Below, piece after piece: positions 34,737 to 43,401 of a stretch of 64,000 nt of DNA (position 1 is the stretch's first letter; each line of letters begins with the position of its first letter). A model generated the notes under the pieces. The model worked only from the letters and a program-made list of their open reading frames with translations, was not told the DNA's origin and ran no database searches. The stretch comes from Acherontichlamydia pituitae (lineage in GTDB: Bacteria > Chlamydiota > Chlamydiia > Chlamydiales > Rhabdochlamydiaceae). The translations under genes and the position numbers were made by a program. The stretch is from positions 372,001 to 436,000 of the forward strand of contig JAHCAX010000001.1 of NCBI GenBank assembly GCA_019634675.1, given 5' to 3'.

Positions 34737-35230
34737 TACAAAACAAAAATGAGGATTATGGTGCTATCCATCCTCCGCTTCTTCATTCCAATGGTCAAAG
34801 CCCTAGAAAAAGCAGCCAGATATCGATTGACCGTTGCTGGATTTCTTAATTTTTCCCTAGTAGTCTCTCCAAGAGCAAAGGATCTCTCGTCTGAGCAATA
34901 ACCGCGGAGGTTAAATCCGCTAACAGCAAATGACCAAGTCTATCTTTCCAACAGGGCTAAGTAAGCAGTTTGCCGGACTCCCCTATGACGAAATTGAGAC
35001 AGCCATTGAGTAGTAAATCTATCAATCAAATCCTTGACAGCATCCTTTTTTGCGTCGGCAATCCGAACATGGCGACCATCTCGAATAGCAGATTCCGTAT
35101 CTTGAATCCATTTCTTCGCTAATGTCCTTGTGCAAAAGGATTCTCTTTGGGGAGGGTAACCTTTTAAACGAACTTTAACATGATAACTAACTGATCCATC
35201 TTTCTTTTTGCATTCTCTAATTGCACCCAT
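34737..35230 (-). pseudogene. Tyrosine-recombinase (integrase) remnant, frameshifted and truncated
   Basis: The first 96 codons (MGAIRECKKKDGSVSYHVKV...) are the N-terminal arm-binding part of a phage-type integrase. After LALLER there is an in-frame stop, but another frame goes on with DRLGHLLLADLTSAVIA. A third frame continues with NPATVNRYLAAFSRALTIG, the core-binding segment, before stops at 34737. At least two frameshifts are thus needed, and the catalytic R...HxxR...Y domain is absent. The remnant is the mark of a former mobile element at this site. Confidence 0.85.
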
Positions 35231-35509
35231 ACCGCTCCTTTGTAAAGGGCGCTAGTGTAGGAAAAACTGGATTAAACGATAATAACGAGACTAAAGTTCT
35301 TCTTATTGCCCCCTAAAACGGTTCTTTTACAGCTAGAAGCTTTTAAGCAAATCATCTCAAAGCTGCTTCCTTTACACAAATTTTACGCACTAGACTCCAA
35401 AAAACTGACGTATAACAGTATCAATCAAAACAAAAGGTGTACATTTAAGTTTTCGATTTTCTTTCCGTTATTTGTTTCTAATTGCTTTGGTTTACATACT
35501 ATAGATAGA

Positions 35510-35981
35510 GTTGCAGCTCCCTCGATCCATCCTCGTTTACTTATGTCCAAAATCCCTTGTAGCTTTGAACTTCTGCAGTTATAGTATGCTCCCATCAGGA
35601 GGAGTTGGATGCACGCTCGAGGATGGACAGAACTTAATTCTTGTGTCGCCGAAGGGCTGTTAGATCCAGTCGACCTGATTTACGCCGAAAGGCTCCTTGC
35701 GCAGACCGATTGCAGCTTAGAAGAAGTTGCAGCATTTCTGTCATTGATGATGGGAAGCTTTGCCGACGGGCATCTTTGTTTTGATATCGAAAAACAATTT
35801 GCTGATCCGAAAGCGCAACGCCTGTTCGACCTTGCCCGCCGAGGAAAAGATCAGCTTCCACAAAAAATCCATCATATCCTTGAAGGGAATGAGCCGATGC
35901 CGCTCAAGCCCATTTGTTCATTAGGGCAAAATTTTTATTTTCAAAAGAACTGGGTCGATGAGACCCGTTTCCTTCAAGAAT
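35510..35981. repeat. Direct repeat, copy 2 (in front of intact recD)
   Basis: Partner of 32419-32890. Divergence starts one base before GTTGCAGC on the left and after CAAGAAT on the right. It supplies the intact recD with its own upstream region and ribosome site (GGAGGAG). Confidence 0.95.
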
Positions 35982-37276
35982 TTGTCCGCCTGCTTGAAGC
36001 TAAGCCCCATGAGCACATCGAGCTGAAGCCTTATTCTAGCTTGTTAAATCCTGAGCAGCAGCAGGCTGTCCAGTTGGCGATCTCCTCATCCATTTCCCTC
36101 ATCATCGGCGGTCCTGGCACTGGAAAAACATTTACCGCAAAGCATTTGGTCAAGCAATGCTTAGAAGGACTGCCCCAGGAAAAGAGGAAGAAATTCCGGA
36201 TCGTTTTAGCAGCTCCGACAGGAAAAGCTGTAACCCATTTGGAGAAGCAGATCAGTTCTGTTTTGGAGGAAGAAGATCGGAAATCCTTGCGATCGGGGAC
36301 GCTGCATGCCTTGCTCCAGCTGCGCGAAGATGGCTCGCAAAAAACGGAAACGGTTCTGCTTGCTGATCTGATCATCATCGATGAGTGCTCGATGATCGAT
36401 GCTAAGCTCTACGGGCTTCTCTTCTCTGTAATCCCATCGGGGACTCGCGTGGTGCTCATCGGAGATAAGGAGCAGCTTCCAGCTGTCGATGCCGGCAGTT
36501 TTTTTGCAGACCTGATCGATGCCGGATGCCCGGCTGTTGCCTTAAAGCAATCCAAGCGTGTTGAAAATGTTCAGCTTGCAGAGCTTGCCGAAGCGATTTG
36601 CCGAGCTGATGTAGTAGAAGTGATGCAGAGATTTTCACCATTCATGCTGAAACATCCAGACGCTTTGCTAAAGAGTTTGTACGAAATGGTGCATGCTGCC
36701 TATCCGGCCTTTTATGAAACGCCTCCAGATCCTCAAGAGCTTCTTGCGCATTTAGAGGGCTTCCGCATCCTATCTTGCCTTAGGCAGGGGCCACTTGGCG
36801 TTGATGCGATCAATCGCTTTTTACACCAATCTTTCCAGGCCCAACTGCCAAGCGCAGGGTGGTGGGCAATACCGATCTTGATTACGCGCAACGACTACTC
36901 TTCGCAGCTCTACAACGGCGATGCGGGGATTCTCATGAAAAAGATCGATCCGACGAGCAAAAAAATGAAGTTGGGAAAGGAAGATTACGCTCTTTTTGCT
37001 GATAAAAAACCGATCCCAGCCCTTGCGCTTGCTCCGTTTGAGTATGCCTATTGCCTGTCTGTCCATAAAAGCCAAGGAAGCGAATATGATCGGGTCATGC
37101 TTTTGGTCCCCGAAGGGGCGGAGAGGTTCGGCAAAGAGATCCTCTATACGGCTGTAACGCGCGCGCGTCATAGGCTTGAGGTGTATGCCCATGAAGGAAC
37201 TGTTGAAAAAATGGTCCCAAAAAGCTCAAGAAAAATATCGGGCTTAACAGCCAGACTCCAAAAAAATCTCGTGTAG
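35609..37276 (+). CDS. recD: Exodeoxyribonuclease V, alpha subunit (RecD)
   Basis: 555 residues, start ATG 35609 with GGAGGAG in front. The N-terminal ~120 residues are the RecD N-domain. Walker A IIGGPGTGKTFTA is at about residue 165, LIIIDECSMID (Walker B) at about 252, VVLIGDKEQLPAVDAGSFF at about 285, and the C-terminal VHKSQGSEYD and YTAVTRARHRLEVYA are SF1B motifs V and VI. It is a 5'-3' helicase acting with RecB and RecC. The length is normal. The gene remains whole although its 5' 372 bases also exist in the truncated copy 3 kb upstream. dacB follows after 10 bases. Confidence 0.95.
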   Translation: MHARGWTELNSCVAEGLLDPVDLIYAERLLAQTDCSLEEVAAFLSLMMGSFADGHLCFDIEKQFADPKAQRLFDLARRGKDQLPQKIHHILEGNEPMPLKPICSLGQNFYFQKNWVDETRFLQEFVRLLEAKPHEHIELKPYSSLLNPEQQQAVQLAISSSISLIIGGPGTGKTFTAKHLVKQCLEGLPQEKRKKFRIVLAAPTGKAVTHLEKQISSVLEEEDRKSLRSGTLHALLQLREDGSQKTETVLLADLIIIDECSMIDAKLYGLLFSVIPSGTRVVLIGDKEQLPAVDAGSFFADLIDAGCPAVALKQSKRVENVQLAELAEAICRADVVEVMQRFSPFMLKHPDALLKSLYEMVHAAYPAFYETPPDPQELLAHLEGFRILSCLRQGPLGVDAINRFLHQSFQAQLPSAGWWAIPILITRNDYSSQLYNGDAGILMKKIDPTSKKMKLGKEDYALFADKKPIPALALAPFEYAYCLSVHKSQGSEYDRVMLLVPEGAERFGKEILYTAVTRARHRLEVYAHEGTVEKMVPKSSRKISGLTARLQKNLV

Positions 37277-37286
37277 GAGTTTTTTT

Positions 37287-38750
37287 ATGATGGTTATCCT
37301 TAGAAATGTTCTTTGCGTCCTTTCGCTTATCCTTTTTTCTTCCGTTGCTGAAGCTGGCTCCAAGGCCCCTTTTGATAAAAAGCAAGTTTTAGCTATTCAG
37401 CAAGGAATAGAGCAGATCGTTGCGTCTGTTGATCCGAATGTTCATATCGGGATCGAGGTTGTTTCCTTAACAACCGGAAAAACGATATATGCGCACAATG
37501 CAGGCCATCTGTTCATGCCGGCTAGCACCATGAAGCTCATCACAGGAGCTGCTGCGCTGGAGATCCTAGGAAGCAATTATCGGTTCCTCACAAAGATCTA
37601 TGCCGATGGCCCGATTGAAAAAGGGACCCTCAAGGGAAATCTGTGGATCAAAGGTTCGGGAGATCCGGAATTCTCAACCGCTTCGTTAGAAGACTTGGTC
37701 TTTCAGCTTAAACTGAAAGGGATTCAGCGAATCCAGGGGAACATCTACATCGACCGTTCCGATTTTGATGGGGTTGCCCAAGGGCCTGGTTGGACATGGG
37801 ACGATGGCGCGGTTGATTGGAATTCTCCTTTGGATGCATTAACGATCAACCACAGCTGCGTTAACATCTGTGTCAAGCCTAATGCTTGCTGCGATCTTCC
37901 AGCAGAGGTCCATGTGCAGCCCAAAACGTCATATGTCACTGTTGAGAACCATGCGCTGACAGCTGATAAAAGTGAGAATTTGCAAGTTGAGCGGCGATGG
38001 AAGACCAAAGAGAATATCATCGATGTCAACGGCAGCATAGTTAAGGAGCAAGAGGTTCATAAATTCATGATCCCTGTCGAGTTGCCCCATCTGTACACGG
38101 TTTCTCTTTTTCGCGACCTGCTTGATCAGAATCAAATTAAGTTCAAAGGTGCTATTGAAGAAAAGACGATCGGATCGGACCTTGCCGAACTAGCCTCCCA
38201 TGCTTCCCGTCCCTTGTTCGAAATGGTTATCGAGATGATGAAAGAATCGGATAACCTGATTGCAGATACCCTCTTCAAGAAAATTGGGCAGCGGACATTT
38301 GAAGCTCCAGGTTCTTGGCAAAACGGATCGGAAGCGGTCAACTCATTTTTGAAGGATAAGATCGGCATCGATCCATCGAACACGGTGATTGTCGACGGGA
38401 GCGGATTGTCCCGTTACAATTTGCTCTCTCCCCATCAGATCAACGCATTGTTGACATGGGTCGATCAGCAAGGACAATCATCAGCTGAATTCATGGCCTC
38501 GCTGCCTATTTCGGGAGTTGATGGAACTCTAAAGAACCGGATGACTGATCCTGCAATCAAGGGCAAGGTCCGCGCTAAAACGGGGTCATTGATGGGAGTC
38601 TCGACATTAGCAGGCTATGCAACGACCGAAAAAGGGGAAAAGATTGCTTTTTCGATCATGATGTGCGGTTTCACAAAAAAATCAAGCGAATATAAATTGA
38701 AGATCGAAGATCAAATCTTAGATCTTTTTATTAAGAAAATTCAGCATTAA
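37287..38750 (+). CDS. dacB: D-alanyl-D-alanine carboxypeptidase / PBP4 family
   Basis: 487 residues with a signal peptide (to about residue 24, VAEAGSK). Penicillin-binding motifs: SxxK in PASTMKL at about residue 79, SxN as ESDN at about 327, and KTG in RAKTGSLMG at about 431. The long insert between the first two motifs is typical of class C (DacB/PBP4) enzymes, which trim or cleave peptidoglycan in the periplasm. AGGAG precedes the double ATG start. It follows recD by 10 bases, so it is probably co-transcribed. With mreC in the window this fits a chlamydia that makes at least division-site peptidoglycan. Confidence 0.92.
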   Translation: MMVILRNVLCVLSLILFSSVAEAGSKAPFDKKQVLAIQQGIEQIVASVDPNVHIGIEVVSLTTGKTIYAHNAGHLFMPASTMKLITGAAALEILGSNYRFLTKIYADGPIEKGTLKGNLWIKGSGDPEFSTASLEDLVFQLKLKGIQRIQGNIYIDRSDFDGVAQGPGWTWDDGAVDWNSPLDALTINHSCVNICVKPNACCDLPAEVHVQPKTSYVTVENHALTADKSENLQVERRWKTKENIIDVNGSIVKEQEVHKFMIPVELPHLYTVSLFRDLLDQNQIKFKGAIEEKTIGSDLAELASHASRPLFEMVIEMMKESDNLIADTLFKKIGQRTFEAPGSWQNGSEAVNSFLKDKIGIDPSNTVIVDGSGLSRYNLLSPHQINALLTWVDQQGQSSAEFMASLPISGVDGTLKNRMTDPAIKGKVRAKTGSLMGVSTLAGYATTEKGEKIAFSIMMCGFTKKSSEYKLKIEDQILDLFIKKIQH

Positions 38751-38762
38751 CCACTTGCATGT

Positions 38763-39386
38763 TTACATGAGAGAGCAAATTAAATTGTTCTTATTGAGAG
38801 GCGGATTTGGATCAGCATTCAATCGTTTGGAGTCTGCACAGTCGCCAAGCAATTTCACTTCAGGACATCTCTCCAATTTGGATAAGTCCAGCAGATTGGG
38901 ATTAATCTTCGCACGATCGTGATCAAACTGCGGATTTTGAAACCACGCACGGACTTTACTCGCTTTGACTTCCAATGAATCCGTAATTAAAAAGGCAGCT
39001 CTATGCTTCAAAGGAATTTGAAGCTCAATATCATCCCACAATTGCAACAGAGCCTGATCCTGCAATTGAATTTGTTGGTTTATCCATTTAAAGTGGGCGC
39101 TGGCCACAGGATATATCCCAAGTGGAAGAGGGATTGCACATCGATCTCGAAGCTGATCCGCAAGGGAAGCGAAACGCTCTTGATAGCAAGCTTTTGAATC
39201 GATGTTGTTAGTATTTTGAATGAGATTTTTTAGGCGTAATGGAAGGTTGGCTTTTTGTTCGAGCTCTTCCCAATATTGTTGAAGACCTTCGTTTGAAATT
39301 GTATTCAAGTCGACAAAACCATATGGAGAGGAAAAGTCAGCATTATCGTTTAGCTGATGAGCGCAAAAATCTAAGGCAAAACCCAT
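38763..39386 (-). CDS. Hypothetical protein resembling the N-terminal domain of chlamydial LRR proteins
   Basis: 207 residues, no signal peptide or membrane helix. The block IQLQDQALLQLWDDIELQIP recalls the domain preceding leucine-rich repeats in surface or effector proteins of environmental chlamydiae; here no repeats follow, so it would be a short or truncated member. The remaining sequence is not recognised. It is convergent with dacB (12 bases apart), and rpsT lies upstream on the same strand beyond a terminator. Confidence 0.45.
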   Translation of the reverse strand: MGFALDFCAHQLNDNADFSSPYGFVDLNTISNEGLQQYWEELEQKANLPLRLKNLIQNTNNIDSKACYQERFASLADQLRDRCAIPLPLGIYPVASAHFKWINQQIQLQDQALLQLWDDIELQIPLKHRAAFLITDSLEVKASKVRAWFQNPQFDHDRAKINPNLLDLSKLERCPEVKLLGDCADSKRLNADPNPPLNKNNLICSLM

Positions 39387-39424
39387 AACAGAAACTTTGT
39401 TTAATTGTGGAATGAATCTTAATG

Positions 39425-39454
39425 CAAAAAAGCCGAGAATGTTCTCGGCTTTTT
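39425..39454. terminator. Bidirectional terminator after rpsT
   Basis: AAAAGCCGAGAA pairs with TTCTCGGCTTTT around a two-base loop (39428-39453). A-rich and T-rich ends allow termination on either strand; rpsT reads towards it. Confidence 0.85.
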
Positions 39455-39496
39455 AAACGGTGTATGCATCGATCGCTATTTAATAGCAGACAGCTC

Positions 39497-39796
39497 TTAA
39501 GCGGATGTTTTAACGAGGCGGCTAAGTTTAGATTTAACGCGTCCAGCTTTATTCTGCTTGTAGATACCGGTCTTCACGCCTTTGTCAACGAGGCTGAAAA
39601 TGTCGTCGAGTTTTCCTTTAGCTGCAGCAGCATCCTTTTTGCTCATCGAATCTTGGAGTGAACGGATCGCTGTCGATACTTTTGCTTTATAGGAACGGTT
39701 TTTTGCGTTCCGGCGCAAGCTCTGTTCATCCCTTTTAAGAGCGGATGGGCGTCTTGCTTTTTTTTCTTTGCCATTGCCTTTTTTTTCGTCTGCCAT
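39497..39796 (-). CDS. rpsT: 30S ribosomal protein S20
   Basis: 99 residues from ATG 39796, chosen because AGGAAAG lies just upstream; the frame is open to 39871. The sequence is very basic: RPSALKRDEQSLRRNAKNRS at the start and VDKGVKTGIYKQNKAGRVKS with KLSRLVK at the end are classic S20. It binds 16S rRNA in the body of the small subunit. The acidic/basic extension MADEKKGNGKEKKA is a little longer than in E. coli. Closeness to rpoD matches the chlamydial CT615-617 region. Confidence 0.95.
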   Translation of the reverse strand: MADEKKGNGKEKKARRPSALKRDEQSLRRNAKNRSYKAKVSTAIRSLQDSMSKKDAAAAKGKLDDIFSLVDKGVKTGIYKQNKAGRVKSKLSRLVKTSA

Positions 39797-39898
39797 AAAA
39801 GAAACTTTCCTGATTAAGGATTTAAGATGGATAATAATATACCCAACTTCAGATAATTCGTCAAAATACAATTCACTCTAGAGAATCTAGGAGGGGCA

Positions 39899-40432
39899 AT
39901 GAAGGGGTTTCTAAAAAAAATATTAACACTTCCAGACTCTTTAATTGGAAAGGTTTCCATGCAGCAGATTTGGCGTGTGCTGGCCACGATCGCAATTGGA
40001 ATAGCTCTCTGGTTTTCATCGATCGCCGCCTTTCATTTGTTCCAGTACCTCCGGTTAGGCTCTTTTGCTGAGGCTGAAATCAAAAAATGGAGCATTAAAG
40101 AGCTGTCCTCTTCCCGCTTCGCTGTGGAAGCTTTTTTTGAATTTGAAGCGAAAGGAAAAAAATTTCAGGGCAAGTCCCTGCTCGATTCTCCTGTTTATTT
40201 GAACCCGTTTGCAGCTGAAGATGCGATCAAAGCCAATGAAAAACAAAGCTTTTTGGCCTGGTACCAAACTTCCAACCCTGAGATATCCTCTTTGCAAAAG
40301 GAGTTTCCCCTTAAGAGCTTGATCCATGCGCTTGTCACAATAGGGGTCCTGCTCTACTTTGCTTTTATTCCTAAGCATGTGCCCTATCTCAATGAACAGG
40401 AACGGATGAGTCCATCGAAAAGCAGCATATAG
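39899..40432 (+). CDS. Small membrane protein, DUF3592-like
   Basis: 177 residues with a transmembrane helix at ~26-48 (VLATIAIGIALWFSSIAAF), an ~85-residue extracytoplasmic domain with alternating strands (FFEFEAKGKKFQGKSLL, then a DSPVYLNP stretch) and a second helix at ~140-160. This helix-domain-helix layout is that of DUF3592 proteins; function unknown. GAGGGGCA precedes the ATG. Its 3' end overlaps the convergent coiA gene by 49 bases. Confidence 0.6.
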   Translation: MKGFLKKILTLPDSLIGKVSMQQIWRVLATIAIGIALWFSSIAAFHLFQYLRLGSFAEAEIKKWSIKELSSSRFAVEAFFEFEAKGKKFQGKSLLDSPVYLNPFAAEDAIKANEKQSFLAWYQTSNPEISSLQKEFPLKSLIHALVTIGVLLYFAFIPKHVPYLNEQERMSPSKSSI

Positions 40433-41217
40433 ATGCGGTGGAGAGCGATCATCGGTTTGAAATCTGACCAGAGGCTTGTGTGAAACTTTTTTTCAATGGC
40501 CGCTAATAGGAGCCAGGACTTCTCGTTGGCTTTTGCCAAACGGTTGAGCAGGTCCCCTTCAAAAGAGAGCCCCCATCGAGCTCTGCGTTCCTCAATGCTT
40601 TTGATAGAGGCAAGGGCTAGGCGGGCTTTAATGGGGCTGGGGTGGCGGACTAAGATGGGAAGCGATGGCCCCTTATATCTACGGATCCCTTTCTGGACGA
40701 CTTCAAATTGATCGTAGATGATGCCGGAGCCGGTTCTCGAAATATTAGTGTAATAGCAAGGCTGGCCTCGCAAGTGATGCTCTGCAGCGCTCAACTTTCT
40801 CTGATTGAACCGTTTATCATGCAGGATCCAGACCACATTCATTCCCAACGCTTTGTAGTCGTCGGTCCTCTCTTCGACCTCTTGTTTGGAAATCGGGGAG
40901 CATTGGATCTCGAAAACGATGTTCGCTGTTTCCCAAACGACATCAGCGATTCGGGAAATGGCAGGGAAAGGGCGCTCGAAGGAACACTCCCCTTTCGGCA
41001 GAAGCTCGAGCAGCTTAAGCTGGGCCTGGAGGTGTTCTGCGCTTTTTTGATGCTGTCTGCAATGGGATGCGCTTTTGACGTGGAAATAGTGGGCTTGCCG
41101 ATGGGGGCCGCTGCGGAGGCGCACGGGCCGTTTGCATTCGGGGCATTCGTAGTTTTTATGCTTTTCGGCATTCTCTGCCAAAACAGGAGAGCCGCGATCG
41201 ATGGCAAAGAGCTGCAT
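40384..41217 (-). CDS. coiA: CoiA-like competence protein
   Basis: 277 residues. An N-terminal zinc-binding pattern (YECPECKRPVRLR then H and C in YFHVKSASHCRQH) is followed by a nuclease-like segment RIADVVWETANIVFEIQCSP, where Asp and the ExQ motif match the CoiA/PD-(D/E)XK core. CoiA is needed for recombination of incoming DNA during natural transformation in Gram-positive bacteria. An environmental chlamydia carrying it fits reports of DNA uptake in the phylum. Convergent with the membrane protein gene; divergent from rpoD. Confidence 0.8.
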   Translation of the reverse strand: MQLFAIDRGSPVLAENAEKHKNYECPECKRPVRLRSGPHRQAHYFHVKSASHCRQHQKSAEHLQAQLKLLELLPKGECSFERPFPAISRIADVVWETANIVFEIQCSPISKQEVEERTDDYKALGMNVVWILHDKRFNQRKLSAAEHHLRGQPCYYTNISRTGSGIIYDQFEVVQKGIRRYKGPSLPILVRHPSPIKARLALASIKSIEERRARWGLSFEGDLLNRLAKANEKSWLLLAAIEKKFHTSLWSDFKPMIALHRIYMLLFDGLIRSCSLR

Positions 41218-41323
41218 ACGAATTGTTGGATGAGTTGGTCATTCCCAAATAATTATTCATCAGTTATATATATCATACCGACCAAAAAATTATAGCTTTT
41301 TTCAAGATGGGTAGGTTCTCAAC

Positions 41324-41352
41324 TTGACATTTAGCATTTTTCCCCACAAAAT
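41324..41352 (+). promoter_or_regulatory. Promoter of rpoD
   Basis: TTGACA (41324-41329), a 17-base spacer and CAAAAT (41347-41352), about 30 bases before the start. The consensus -35 box makes this the best-looking sigma-66 promoter in the window. Confidence 0.6.
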
Positions 41353-41381
41353 CTCTCGGTTTGAAGTATTCTTGGGTAGAC

Positions 41382-43046
41382 ATGGCAAAAGCAACGTTTA
41401 GCAATTTATTCAGTCAGCAGCATCAGCAGAAAGTGGAAGAACTCGTCGCGATCGCAAAAGAGCAGGGCTTCATCACTTATGAAGAGATCAACGAAATTCT
41501 GCCGATGACGTTCGACTCTGCCGAGCAGATCGACCAGGTATTGATTTTCTTAAGCGGGATGGACATTCAGGTCTTGAATCAGGCCGAAGTCGAAAGGCAG
41601 AAAGAGCGCAAGAAAGAAGCTAAGGAACTCGAAGGTCTGGCAAAGCGGACCGAAGGGACGTCTGACGATCCTGTCAGGATGTACCTAAAAGAGATGGGTT
41701 CTGTCCCTCTTCTGACCCGTGAAGAGGAAGTGGAAATTTCTAAAAGGATCGAAAAAGCTCAGATCCAGATTGAAAAAATCATTATGCGCTTCCGCTATTC
41801 GAACAGAGAGGCGATCTCGATCGCGAACTATCTGATCACTGGCAAAGAGCGGTTTGACAAGATTATTTCTGAAAAAGAAGTCGCGGATAAAAATTCCTAC
41901 TTTAGCTTGTTGCCGAAATTGTGCCAGCTGCTTCGGCAAGAGGACCAGGTCCTAGAGAAGCTCCTGCGCGATTTGTACAATCCGGAAGTAAAAAAAGTCG
42001 ACAAAGTCAAAATTCAGGAAGAGATCGAAAAGTGCCGGATCCGCACGCAAGCGTATCTGCATAGGATGCACTGCCGGCATAATATCATCGAGGACTTCGG
42101 CGAGGTGATCTTGACGGCTTACGACCGTTTCCTCACTCTCGAAAAAGAGATGCAGGAATTGGTCCCAAGAGCTGAGAAGAACAAGTTTGCCGCATTCAAA
42201 CTGACCGCTGTCCGCCGCAAATTGGGCAAACGTGAGCTGGCTGCTGGCCGTACTCTTGAAGAGTTCAAAAAAGATGTCCGCATGCTGCAGCGCTGGATGG
42301 ACAAGAGCCAAGAGGCCAAACGGGAAATGGTGGAGTCTAACTTAAGGCTCGTCATCTCGATTGCAAAAAAATACACAAACCGGGGCCTTTCTTTCCTTGA
42401 CTTGATCCAAGAAGGGAACATGGGCTTGATGAAGGCGGTAGAGAAGTTTGAGTATCGCCGCGGCTATAAATTTTCCACATATGCGACTTGGTGGATCCGT
42501 CAGGCTGTAACGCGGGCTATCGCTGATCAAGCGCGAACGATCCGTATTCCGGTTCACATGATCGAGACGATCAATAAGGTCTTGCGCGGCGCTAAAAAAC
42601 TGATGATGGAGACGGGTCGTGAACCGACTCCGGAAGAGTTGGCGCATGAGCTTGGCCTGACGCCGGAAAGGGTGCGCGAGATTTATAAAATTGCCCAGCA
42701 TCCGATCTCGCTGCAAGCGGAAGTCGGCGACGGCGGAGAAAGCCAGTTCGGGGATTTCTTGGAAGATACGGGCATCGAGTCTCCTGCTGAAGCAACAGGC
42801 TATGCGATCTTAAAAGATAAGATGAACGAGGTTCTTTCAACGCTGACAGACCGTGAAAGGACGGTTTTGATCGAACGTTTCGGCCTTCTCGACGGCAAGC
42901 CAAAGACTCTCGAAGAAGTCGGCGTCCGGTTCAAAGTAACGAGAGAGAGGGTGCGCCAGATCGAAGCTAAGGCTTTGAGGAAGATGCGCCATCCGACCCG
43001 TTCCAAGCAGTTGCAAGCCTTCCTCGATTTGCTCGAAGGCGAGTAG
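41382..43046 (+). CDS. rpoD: RNA polymerase primary sigma factor (sigma-66)
   Basis: 554 residues from ATG 41382; the TTG at 41361 is less likely. Region 1.1 is short. DPVRMYLKEMGSVPLLTREE is region 1.2. The core has RLVISIAKKYTNRGLSFLDL (2.1-2.2), YKFSTYATWWIRQAVTRAIA (2.3-2.4), the region 3 block RIPVHMIETI, and region 4 with TLEEVGVRFKVTRERVRQIE (HTH that contacts -35). It directs housekeeping transcription. The position near rpsT is conserved in chlamydiae. An ~245-base MITE-like element lies downstream. Confidence 0.98.
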   Translation: MAKATFSNLFSQQHQQKVEELVAIAKEQGFITYEEINEILPMTFDSAEQIDQVLIFLSGMDIQVLNQAEVERQKERKKEAKELEGLAKRTEGTSDDPVRMYLKEMGSVPLLTREEEVEISKRIEKAQIQIEKIIMRFRYSNREAISIANYLITGKERFDKIISEKEVADKNSYFSLLPKLCQLLRQEDQVLEKLLRDLYNPEVKKVDKVKIQEEIEKCRIRTQAYLHRMHCRHNIIEDFGEVILTAYDRFLTLEKEMQELVPRAEKNKFAAFKLTAVRRKLGKRELAAGRTLEEFKKDVRMLQRWMDKSQEAKREMVESNLRLVISIAKKYTNRGLSFLDLIQEGNMGLMKAVEKFEYRRGYKFSTYATWWIRQAVTRAIADQARTIRIPVHMIETINKVLRGAKKLMMETGREPTPEELAHELGLTPERVREIYKIAQHPISLQAEVGDGGESQFGDFLEDTGIESPAEATGYAILKDKMNEVLSTLTDRERTVLIERFGLLDGKPKTLEEVGVRFKVTRERVRQIEAKALRKMRHPTRSKQLQAFLDLLEGE

Positions 43047-43054
43047 TCTATCGC

Positions 43055-43116
43055 CTCTCAAGAAGCTGGTCTAAGTTCCCAATAAAGGGAGGTTTTAGTC
43101 CAGCTTCTCAAGAGAG
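43055..43116 (+). terminator. Hairpin after rpoD
   Basis: AGAAGCTGG (43061-43069) pairs with CCAGCTTCT (43100-43108), extended by CTCTC/GAGAG. The loop is about 30 bases and there is no T-run, so efficiency is doubtful. Confidence 0.4.
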
Positions 43117-43141
43117 TTGCAAAATTCCTATTTATTCAATT

Positions 43142-43387
43142 TATACCGAAACAAGTTGAAAAATTGGGAATTTGGCAAGGAGGCACCCTAAATTTAAACC
43201 AAGCTGCGCTGGCGCCGAGGCTGCGGATACACGAGAAGGCCCGGTGGGCCTTCGCAGTGTGGAGCAGGTGCAGCAGCCTTGACTGCAAATCGGCAACAAC
43301 TTGAATAAGTTGGGCGATACAGGCGGGTTTAAATTTAGTGGCTGTCCGACGCAGCCAAAAACCAATTTTTCAACTTGTTTCGGTATA
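43142..43387. repeat. MITE-like element with perfect 26-base terminal inverted repeats
   Basis: The 26 bases starting TATACCGAAACAAGTT (43142-43167) are exactly inverted at 43362-43387 (ending TTTCGGTATA). The interior has GGAATTTGGCAAGG next to the left end, a palindrome around GGCCCGGTGGGCC, and a block (43233-43290) matching the element at 55478. Flanking TA fits a TA target site. It occupies the gap between rpoD and dinG and ends 14 bases before dinG's start, so it may affect its expression. Confidence 0.75.
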
Positions 43388-43401
43388 GATGGAAGTGATG
43401 C

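Larger units (their letters stand above)
32891..35509. mobile_element. Inserted island flanked by the recD 5' duplication
   Basis: 2619 bases between the two repeat copies. The island looks AT-richer than its neighbours. It holds the nuclease-like gene (33069-34700) on the plus strand and an integrase pseudogene (34737-35230) on the minus strand. The last ~280 bases (35231-35509) are AT-rich with no recognisable gene. The long direct repeat fits Campbell-type (single-crossover) insertion of a circular molecule carrying a copy of the recD 5' region, or a tandem duplication later interrupted; it is far too long for a transposon target duplication. Confidence 0.75.

Noticed and set aside
35306..35584. 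92-codon frame at the right end of the island
   Set aside because: It crosses the repeat junction into the recD leader, so it cannot be an inherited gene; no ribosome site.
43141..43365. 74-codon frame after rpoD
   Set aside because: It falls in the inverted-repeat element; the open frame is a by-product of the repeat.
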